DNA of 64,000 bases, taken from NCBI GenBank assembly GCA_008638375.1, contig CM018032.1, positions 55,597,882-55,661,881 on the forward strand, given 5' to 3'. Below the pieces are notes generated by a model, which had not been told where the DNA came from, searched no databases, and worked only from the letters and a program-made list of their open reading frames with translations. Positions 57,125 to 64,000 of this stretch are shown piece after piece. Every line of letters starts with the position of its first letter. Position 1 is the stretch's first letter. The position numbers and the translations under genes are program-made. The DNA is from Nyssa sinensis. Lineage: Eukaryota; Streptophyta; Magnoliopsida; Cornales; Nyssaceae.

Positions 57125-57391
57125 TTAAAGCTCTAACTTGATCTGTGGACTATGAGAACCACTGTATTCCATAGCCTTCTTTGGGATATCAGTTGACACA
57201 ATAGATCCACCATTATAACCATTCATAAGCAATTTCCCAATCTTTGATCTCCACTCTGAGCTGTCACTCTCATTCTTTCTGTCATGAACAACTCTGTCAC
57301 AATAGTTAAGCATTGTTCCTATACCACTATTTGGTATCCAACCATATTCCATCAACACCTGTGCCTCACCTTCAGTCAAGTCCTCTCCAAC
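57125..57391 (-). CDS. Possible last exon of an unrecognised gene
   Basis: The minus strand is open from an AG acceptor (TGATTTAAG, just above 57391) to a TAA stop at 57125-57127. It encodes about 88 residues beginning VGEDLTEGEAQVLMEYGWIP and ending HSPQIKLEL. Residue composition is normal and hydrophilic (CDRVVHDRKNESDSSEWRSK, TDIPKKAMEY), unlike chance frames nearby, which supports real coding. I do not recognise the family. Upstream exons would lie at higher coordinates, beyond the SINE-like elements and the large LINE, possibly outside the window. If the LINE is in its intron, the gene spans more than 5 kb. No targeting signal or membrane segment is visible in this part. Confidence 0.5.
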   Translation of the reverse strand, partial: VGEDLTEGEAQVLMEYGWIPNSGIGTMLNYCDRVVHDRKNESDSSEWRSKIGKLLMNGYNGGSIVSTDIPKKAMEYSGSHSPQIKLEL

Positions 57392-57477
57392 CTTAAATCA
57401 TAGAGGCAAGATGGCATAAAATACAAAATTCAACAACAAATTCTCTGATAAAAACAATAATATTTTATAAAAACAAT

Positions 57478-57680
57478 TGCTTGGTTCAATGGTAAAATGC
57501 TGGGATTATGACACGTGAGGAGAGAATGTGACTTGTCTGGGAGCAACCACTTTGTACAAAAATAATGTCAAACATTAAGTTTGTCTCTGGTCTACCCTTT
57601 CCAAACACCCTACGTAAGCAGGACCAACACTGGCTAATAGCCTTTACCATATAAAGTTTAATGGTTAGGTATTTAATCTA
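57478..57680 (+). mobile_element. tRNA-derived SINE-like element
   Basis: GCTTGGTTCAATGGTAAAATGC is tRNA-like at the A box. Downstream, GGGAGCAACCACTTTGTACA and GGTCTACCCTTTCC are wording seen in plant SINE bodies. The B box is degenerate. Confidence 0.45.
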
Positions 57681-57824
57681 CAAATCAAATGTCATTCAGT
57701 CTTCAAATAAGCTAATGGCACTAATATGGTAGAGACATAACTGAAACAAGTAGAACCATGCTTGTAAGCTTCAATCAACGACCATAAAAGAAAACCAGTA
57801 CCTTTTTTTAAAGATACCATTACC

Positions 57825-57975
57825 TAGTTTCAGTACAGTCAGTGCAAAGAGCTGGGGCCTGGGAGGGGTTGACTAGATACAAACCTAACCTCCAATATTA
57901 TTTATGTGAAGTGGCTGCCCTTAGACTCAAGCCAGTATTCTAATACTTGGCAACCTGAACTTTTACCATTATACT
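57825..57975 (-). mobile_element. Au-type SINE-like element
   Basis: On the minus strand: ATAATGGTAAAAGTTCAGGT, then GGCTTGAGTCTAAGGGCAGC (B-box region), CACTT, and GGAGGTTAGGTTTGTA followed by CCCCTCCCAGGCCCC. The order matches Au SINEs. Degenerate. Confidence 0.5.
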
Positions 57976-58496
57976 AACTTCAACTGAAGTAATTAAACAA
58001 ATTAATAATTAAAGCAGGAAATTCAGACCAAATACTGGTATAGGAGTATAAAAACAAAACCCCAAAAAATAATCAATAGATCTTTTTTTTTATCGGTAAT
58101 AGTAACTTGTATTAATCAAAAGGGGCCAGAGAGAGGCACCCAAAGCAATACAATAAAAGGGACTGGCTACAAAAATCAAACCTTAAAATCCCCTAAAAAT
58201 CCATAAGCCAATCTAGATACATAGGATATTCTACCTTAATCCAAAAAAAAACAAAGTTTTCAAAAACTTGTCTTTCAACTTCCACGGAGGAGATTCCACC
58301 CCTTCTCAAACTTTCTATAATTCCTCTCTGCAAAAGCACCAAACAAGGCAAACGAGGGCCATGGTCCAAGCAATCTTCAAATCCTTCCTAATCTTCTTGC
58401 ATCTCCAACCCAAAAAAAGTTGCTTCACATTCGCCGGCACAACCCAAGAGCAACCAAAATACTAAAGAACAAGTTTCACGCATCCCACGTAACCTT

Positions 58497-59335
58497 TTAA
58501 TGCAATAACAAATGATCTACCAATTCTGCCATTTCTTTGCATAAAACGCGACAACTTGGGAAATGATAACCTATTCTCTTCAAACTGTCCACAGTCAAAA
58601 TAGCTCCAAGCCACCTCCCAAGCAAAAAAAAAGTGGCTTTCTTTGGAACTCTAGATTTCCAAATCAACCGCCATGAGAAGGATTCTAACCAAATGCCTAC
58701 CAAACCAAAAAGGAACCATCCACACCAACTTTCCAATTAATCCCATCCACCCTATTATCTTCCAAAACCACACTACTCAAAATAGTCAGTAGCTCATCAA
58801 CCTCTCCAACCTAGTAAAAAAAGTGTCTTCTAAACTTCGAGCTCCAGAGCCTTCTGCCCCGCGCCCCCCCCCCCCCCCCCCCCCCACCACAAGATCAATA
58901 CAATCCACCACTGAAGCTTCCTTGTCAATAGTAATGTTGTAAAGATTTGGAAATTTATCTTTCAATAGCCCTACCCCACACCATAGGTCTCCCCAAAAGT
59001 GCACCCTCAACCCATCCCCAATGTCAAACTTGATGCACGGAATGAAGCCTTCTTTGCTTTTGCCTATAGCTTTCCAAACTCCACAATCGTACGACCATGT
59101 TGTGTCTCGAGGAAGACACCCTCACCTTACACCAACCACACTTCTCCACAAAGCCCTTTCTTCCATAGCAAAGCACCACATACATTTTCCAAACAATGTT
59201 TTGTTAAACATTCCCAAAACTCTAATCCCCAAACCTCCTTCCACTAAGGGAGCTTTCAATTTGTCCCAACTAACAAAGTGAATCTTCTTTCCTTCCTCAC
59301 TACTCCCCCACAAAAAATCTCACTGAAACTTCTCA
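58497..59335 (-). pseudogene. LINE zinc-binding C-terminal region
   Basis: VSWDKLKAPLVEGGLGIRVL, FNKTLFGKCMW, then RVHFWGDLWCG, LKDKFPNLYNITIDKEASVV, and SRVPKKATFFLLGRWLGAIL. A run of about 22 C at 58864-58885 (G on the coding strand) is inserted in the middle. Confidence 0.8.
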
Positions 59336-59599
59336 AGCTTCTTTTTAACCCGAACTGGCATCTTGAAGAGAGACGTGTAGTAGGTAGGTAAATTTTCCGG
59401 AGTGATCCTCCCCACCCCTACCCCCTCAGAGAGATACTGATGCTCCCAACTTGGGAGCCTCTTCTAGAATATTTCAATTATTGCATCCCAAATCCCTGAA
59501 GAACAAGAAGAAGCTTTAGCGGCAAGCCAAGGTAAACAATAGGGAGGTTGCCTACCTTACAACGTAAAGCTTAAGCCATCTCCACCACATCGCCACATC

Positions 59600-59760
59600 C
59601 CAAACTAGAATTATCTCCGTCTTACTTATGTTAATTCTTAACCCAAACACTGCTTCAAAGCAGAACAAGAGACATCTGAGAAACTGCCATTCCCAACCAG
59701 AATTATCTCCGTCTTACTAATGTTAATTTTTAACCCAAACAAAAGAGACATCTGAGAAAC
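59600..59760. repeat. Short tandem duplication inside the LINE
   Basis: AGAATTATCTCCGTCTTACT and TTAACCCAAAC then AGAGACATCTGAGAAAC occur at about 59606-59683 and again at 59698-59761. Confidence 0.8.
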
Positions 59761-59779
59761 CGGAGTTGATCTCCCACCG

Positions 59780-61000
59780 CATCAAAGAAGACAATCATAT
59801 CATATGCGAATAAAATATGTCAGATTTCAATCCTTCTTCCCTCCTCATCCTGAATCTCAAAACCCCTAATCAACCCTCCCTATCTAGCTTTATCCATCAT
59901 CTTACTTAAGACCTCCATAAAAAATACAAACAAGAAAGGAGACAGAAGGATCCCCCTATCGCAAACCCCTTGAGGAATGAAAGAAGCTTGTTGGGTTCCA
60001 TTTACCAACACCGAATACGAGACTGACGAGATGCACATTTGGATCCAATTCCTCCATTTATCTCCAAACCCCATCTTAGCCATCACAGAGAACAAAAAAT
60101 CCAGTTCACATAATCAAAGACTTTCTTTCTCAATGTCCAGCTTGCACACAGATCCTTTCTCTTTCCGTCTTCTTCTCAAGTCAACACATTCATTTGCAAT
60201 CAAAGTCGCGTCCACGATCTGGCTTCCCCCAAAAAAGCATTTTGGCTTAGCGAAATAATACTAGTTGTTAAATCACCAGCTCATCTAAAAGCTTGAGCTA
60301 TTACAGAGGGTGTAACTTTATTTTTATTTTCTCTAACACACCCGCTCACGTGTGGCCACTTTGAACCTACACGTGTCAATTCATATTTTTAGAGTGACGG
60401 TGAGATTTGAACTCAGGACCTTTTTGCCTACTCTGCTACCATGTTAAATCAGCAACTCATCTAAAAGCTTAAGCTATTAGAGAAGGTATAACTTTATTAT
60501 TATATTCTCTAACACTAGCCATTACTCTCCTCAATCTCAAGGCCAGTACCTTCGCCATCAACTTGTACATGCTCCCTACTAAGCTGATTAGCCTATAATC
60601 CTTAATGTTCTCAGCCCCTTCCTTCTTTGGAATCAATGCAATAAACAAAGCATTAAGACTCCACTCAAAGGAAGAAAACTGATGAAATTAAGTGAAGGCA
60701 GCCTTAACATTACCTTAATGCTCCTCCAACAAGGCCACTAGAATGCCATCGTAAACCCATCCAAACCTGGAGCTTTTTCTCCATCACAAGATCGCAAGGC
60801 TGCTAGAAATTCCTCCTTGAAAAGTTTCTTCCAATCCATTCATCTTTGCCTATGTAATAGAAGAGAAATGCATCCCATCTAACCTTGACCTCTAATCACA
60901 GGCTTCAGTTTACAATTCCTTGTTGAAACCCACAATTCCTTCCTTCACCTCATCTACCCTTGCAGCTTGCCTATCCCCAACCAACACGGAGCTGATATTG
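59780..61000 (-). pseudogene. LINE reverse transcriptase remnant with mutated FADD
   Basis: Blocks read on the minus strand: IALIPKKEGAENIKDYRLIS, LVGSMYKLMAKVLALRLRRV (split by the TRIM), SQIVDATLIANECVD, KLDIEK, then MGFGDKWRNWIQMCISSVSY, SVLVNGTQQ and LSPFLFVFFMEVLSKM. The catalytic motif reads FAYD (59799-59810) instead of FADD, so the first catalytic aspartate is lost. Confidence 0.85.
60266..60514 (-). mobile_element. Complete TRIM retrotransposon nested in the LINE
   Basis: Two 73-bp LTRs at 60266-60338 and 60442-60514 begin TGTTAAATCA and end TCTCTAACA, with inverted termini TGTTA/TAACA. The internal region is only 103 bp. Read on the minus strand, the first LTR is followed immediately by TGGTAGCAGAGTAGG, close to the initiator-Met tRNA primer-binding site TGGTATCAGAGC. 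The other end of the internal region (ACACGTGAGCGGGTG) is the polypurine side. Flanks CTAGT (60261-60265) and CTAGC (60515-60519) are a 4-of-5 target-site duplication. The LINE frame is interrupted here. Confidence 0.92.
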
Positions 61001-61569
61001 TTCCTCCTCTTATTGTAGTTAGTCACTCTGTGAAAGAACTTTGTGTTGCGGTCCCCTTCTTTCAACCAAAGAGCTCTAGATTTTTGCCTCCAAGAGATCT
61101 ACTCCATCTTCAAAACTCGGCCCAATTCCCCTTTTAGCCCATCTCTAGCACACTTTTCCTCCTTAGATAGCAGCCCGACCTATTCTTTTCTGTCTAACTG
61201 TTGTATATCCATCAACATTTTTACCTTCCTACTTCCTATGTTGGACATTACCGAACTCTTCCAGATTCCACTTCTTTGTCTGATTTTAGCATTTTTAATT
61301 TCTGAGCTACCTCATAACTTGGATCACTACTAACTTCGTACCCCCTCCATCAAACATCCACCCTCCCTCGAAAGCTAGGGTCTTGGAGCCACATATTCTC
61401 AAATCTAAAATGCGCATTTCCCCATCTTAAGTCGCCACTATCCAGCAAAAGAGGACCATAATCCAAAACAGGCTTTGAAAGGCACGTTTGAGTCACATGA
61501 TCACATCAGGAAATTTATTCTCACCGGCCCTGATTAGGAATCTATCTAGCCTAGACATAGTTGGGTCTT

Positions 61570-62055
61570 CTATATCACTCTTCCAAGTGTGTCTGCCACC
61601 CTCCAAATGAGGATCCACCATCCTCCTCTCAACGAACACCAAAAAGCCCTCATGCCCTTCGTTAACCTTCCTGCACCTTTCCGCTCATATGGAAACCTAA
61701 CCACGTTAAAATCACCACCAATAACCCTAAGATTTGCTCCCCCATGCGCATACAGATTCAACTCCTCCTAGAAGGCACCTCGGTCATTCTCAACAGTTGG
61801 CCCATAAACACCTGTGAACACCCAATCACTGCCATCAGACTCTAGCCTCAACTTGCATGATAGAAAAAATTGCCCTTTCCAAAGATTTAATCCCTTCAAG
61901 ACTCTGGAATCCGACATTAGCAAGATGCCCCCAGTTGTACCTCTAGCTGCCAAATATCTCCACTCCACCCACCTCACACTCCACAAACTCCTAACAAAAC
62001 CCTGAGAAATCTCCAGTACCTTGGTTTCTTGAGACACACAAGAGTTGGCTTCCAC
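61570..62055 (-). pseudogene. LINE endonuclease domain remnant
   Basis: SQETKVLEISQGFVRSLWSV, WRYLAARGTTGGILLMSDSR, WVFTGVYGP and, after a break near 61768, LRVIGGDFNVVRFPYERKG. QETK, GGILL, GVYGP and GGDFN are the conserved blocks of apurinic-type LINE endonucleases. Confidence 0.85.
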
Positions 62056-62060
62056 CCTTT

Positions 62061-62470
62061 TAACACCCCTTTAATAACGGCTCTTTTATTTGGGTCACCA
62101 GCCTCCTGCTCTCAGAGTCCTTGGATACTCCATAACACTTGTCCAACACTTCCCAAATGTAGTCATAACTCAAAGATATTGTTTTTATTTTGAAGAAGTA
62201 TATGATATTTCTTGCCTCCTTGGAAACTCCATGACATGTCTCAAACATGTCCTAAACATGGGATGCAGCATTTTTGTAAGCTAGAAGAGTTTTTTTTTTT
62301 ATAACAAGTATGGCGCACACAGCCACTTCCCAACTAAGACTTACACCCCACATCTCTCCCTTTCGAGATGGCAAAATACCACTCAATTGTGACAGCTTGT
62401 ATAATAATAGAGTACCATTATAATTAAAAGCATAACTGTGGTTTTAAATACTTGGACTATTTATTAAAGA
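62061..62470. other. Junction DNA upstream of the LINE
   Basis: Contains two related segments, TCCTTGGATACTCCATAACA (62119) and TCCTTGGAAACTCCATGACA (62217), each followed by a TGTC(C/T)AA-type motif, as in plant dispersed repeats. T10 precedes ATAACAAGTATGG at 62290. No exon. Confidence 0.4.
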
Positions 62471-62600
62471 AGAAAAATTGAAATATAATAAGAGTAAATT
62501 GTATCAAACTTTGTTCCAAATCCATGTCCATGCAATATACTCTCAATTTCCTTGGGCGAGTTTTTACAATTTTAAGTTAGAAACTAGGAATCATATATGC

Positions 62601-62605
<5 letters not shown>

Positions 62606-62647
<42 letters not shown>

Positions 62648-62650
62648 TAT
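62606..62650. repeat. (AT)n(AC)n microsatellite
   Basis: ATATAT... then ACACAC... . Confidence 0.95.
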
Positions 62651-63150
62651 ATTGACGTACTTTGATTTGTCCTCATGCGTGTGTATCTAGTTCCTTCAAA
62701 ATGTGTTTTATTTGTGTCTATGTTGTATATTGATGCGTCGTCACATACCCACATTCATGCCCATGCTTCATAAAATTCGTATCCCTTCGAAGTTAAAGAC
62801 TACTTGATGCATCCTCATATACATTCATGTCCATGCTTCATAGAATTTCCATCCCTTCAAAGTAAGAGAATGACAGAGTGAGTATGGGACCAGCTACACT
62901 CGGTGATAAAAGCATATCATTACAACAGTTCCCAATGCAGCACCAAAAGTAATAATTAATGTCCAAAACCTCCCTCATATCCTCTCATTCTTTCTTGGCT
63001 AAAAGCCCGCTGTTCCTCATTTTCTCTTTCCATCTTTTCTCCTCAATTGTTCTCCTTTTTATTTCTAGGTAATGATTTGAAAGTGCAATTCTTACTTCAT
63101 CATTTGTTTTCTGGATTAAAATGAAACTTGCAATTCTGCAGAAATCTCAT
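62651..63150. other. Intergenic or intronic DNA
   Basis: CATTCATG(C/T)CCATGCTTCATA is duplicated at about 62751 and 62824. No exon recognised. Confidence 0.4.
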
Positions 63151-63160
63151 ACCAAAAACT

Positions 63161-63620
63161 TACTTCATTGACCCAACCATATCTGGCGTACAGATCAATA
63201 AGGGGATCAGCCAAACACTCTGGCCCACAACCTACCAACAATAATCAAGCCCTGAACTAGCTTGCCCCATTTTAAACCCACTCTGAGCAAAAAAAAGAGA
63301 AAGCTTTTGTGTATGTTTATGTTTTTACCAGTACGGGCCTTGGCGCAAAGGTAAGGATGCTCTGTGGCGACCTAAAAGTCATGGGTTCAAGTCATGAAAA
63401 TACCCTCTCTGCTTGCTGGCATCCCCATACCCTGCAGTAGCAGGAGCCTTACCCATTCTGAACCAGCCATTTTCGCTCTCTTAAACATATCCATGGCTTC
63501 ATCATAGAAACCTTCTCATGTTTTACACAAGAGGCTATCAAACTTGACCATTTTTTAAACAAAGGGAAGATGATATCCAAACCCACCAAATCTTCAAAAC
63601 ATATCAAAAAGATTAACCTG
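63161..63620 (-). pseudogene. Pentatricopeptide-repeat (PPR) gene remnant
   Basis: The minus strand at about 63560-63450 reads FDSLLCKT-stop-EGFYDEAMDMFK then RAKMAGSEW. At about 63235-63164 it reads CGPECLADPLIDLYARYGWV-NE just before GTAAGT. AMDMFKRAK and LIDLYARYG resemble the second helices of PPR units, the RNA-binding repeats of organelle proteins. At least three in-frame stops and the SINE between the two parts indicate decay. Parts could instead belong to exons of the minus-strand locus ending at 57125; I cannot connect them. Confidence 0.45.
63335..63448 (+). mobile_element. Au-type tRNA-derived SINE
   Basis: GGGCCTTGGCGCAAAGGTAA contains the A box (TGGCGCAAAGG) and GTCATGGGTTCAAGTC the B box (GGTTCAAGTC, 63384-63393). 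CCCTCTCTGC and ...CAGTAGCAGGAGCCTTAC follow like the Au SINE 3' half, with an internal deletion. Confidence 0.65.
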
Positions 63621-64000
63621 CAAACAAGCTTTGAAGAAAAGCACAGTGATAACCTAACCACATTTTGATGTTTGATGTCCCAGCATGAGAAAATCCAAAT
63701 TTTTGAGAGTTGGCACCCAGAAATTACATAATTCTCCTCCATCCATCTCTCTCTATTGAAAGTTTCTTCACCAAACGTGTCTCCTCAAAAGAAATTGATC
63801 CAGAAGACTATGCAATATATGTCTTGGCCCTCTTGGGGTTTGGAATCCCCAAGGGGACAAAAGACAATCTGCTTCTTTCTCTTTGCTGTCATTATAGAGA
63901 AGAGACCAAAAATGAAAGGCTTTGGGATGTCTGTACGATTTTGTTCAGTAAAGATTTTAAAGCAGAGTTCAGCCAGGAAACCTTAAGGCAGGAATCTATT
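63621..64000. other. Window end, unassigned
   Basis: Balanced-composition sequence without a recognised domain on either strand. It could be part of the decayed PPR locus or its flank. Confidence 0.35.

Larger units (their letters stand above)
58083..62060 (-). mobile_element. Near-complete but decayed L1-type LINE
   Basis: On the minus strand, an endonuclease domain (62055-61570), reverse transcriptase (about 61000-59780) and zinc-binding C-terminal region (59313-58497) follow in the usual order, with many stops and frameshifts. The 3' end is a poly-A (poly-T on plus, 58083-58092) directly after TATTACCGATAA. It probably inserted into an intron or 3' region of the minus-strand locus at 57125-57391. 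A TRIM (60266-60514) lies inside. ORF1 is not recognised. Confidence 0.9.

Noticed and set aside
60266..60514. Single solo LTR
   Set aside because: First looked like one TG...CA unit, but it resolves into two 73-bp direct repeats with an internal primer-binding site, i.e. a complete TRIM.
1..64000. Known conserved plant miRNA precursors, rRNA genes, organelle DNA insertions, telomere arrays
   Set aside because: I looked for familiar signatures by eye and found none that I could support.

Overview
The window looks like nuclear DNA of a flowering plant, most likely a dicot. It is very AT-rich, genes have GT-AG introns, and several recognisable genes are typical plant families (LRR receptor kinase, JAZ/TIFY repressor, R2R3-MYB). 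Between and inside them lie plant transposable elements: L1-type LINEs, hAT relics, foldback MITEs, tRNA-derived SINEs, a TRIM retrotransposon and a Pack-MULE. I cannot name the species.

Layout. 1-3.3 kb: AT-rich upstream DNA with several tandem duplications and foldback MITEs. 3.3-7.2 kb (+): LRR receptor-like pseudokinase of the RLK902/RKL1 type, two exons, with an apparent one-base frameshift near the 3' end. 7.2-19.6 kb: intergenic DNA with a TRIM relic, MITEs, an LTR-like relic and a 1.7 kb Mutator-like element (14.8-16.5 kb) that carries a piece of a CYP76-type cytochrome P450 gene. 19.6-22.9 kb (+): seven-exon TIFY6/JAZ3-type jasmonate repressor whose introns hold a SINE, MITEs and an LTR relic. 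24.4-26.7 kb (-): ARL8 small-GTPase locus that lacks the switch I exon and has an in-frame stop, so probably a pseudogene. 29.9-31.0 kb: hAT relic. 34.1-35.8 kb (+): 5'-truncated LINE. 37.1-38.9 kb (+): three-exon R2R3-MYB of the MYB20/42/43/85 type. 39-55 kb: gene-poor, with a Ty3-type LTR, AT-rich long-TIR elements and microsatellites. 55-64 kb: a possible last exon of an unrecognised minus-strand gene, SINE-like elements, a 4 kb minus-strand LINE with a nested TRIM, and a decayed pentatricopeptide-repeat fragment with a SINE beside it.

The genes are independent single-gene units, not a cluster. The receptor-like kinase and JAZ act in signalling, and the MYB clade is known for secondary-wall/lignin control. 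I see no operon, CRISPR or biosynthetic gene cluster. The most interesting content is structural: gene-fragment capture by a MULE, nested retrotransposons, insertions whose target-site duplications can be read directly, and genes with specific lesions (missing switch I, incomplete Jas motif, one-base frame breaks). All calls come from reading the sequence. Exon limits come from splice signals and reading-frame continuity, and family names from motif recognition without database searches.
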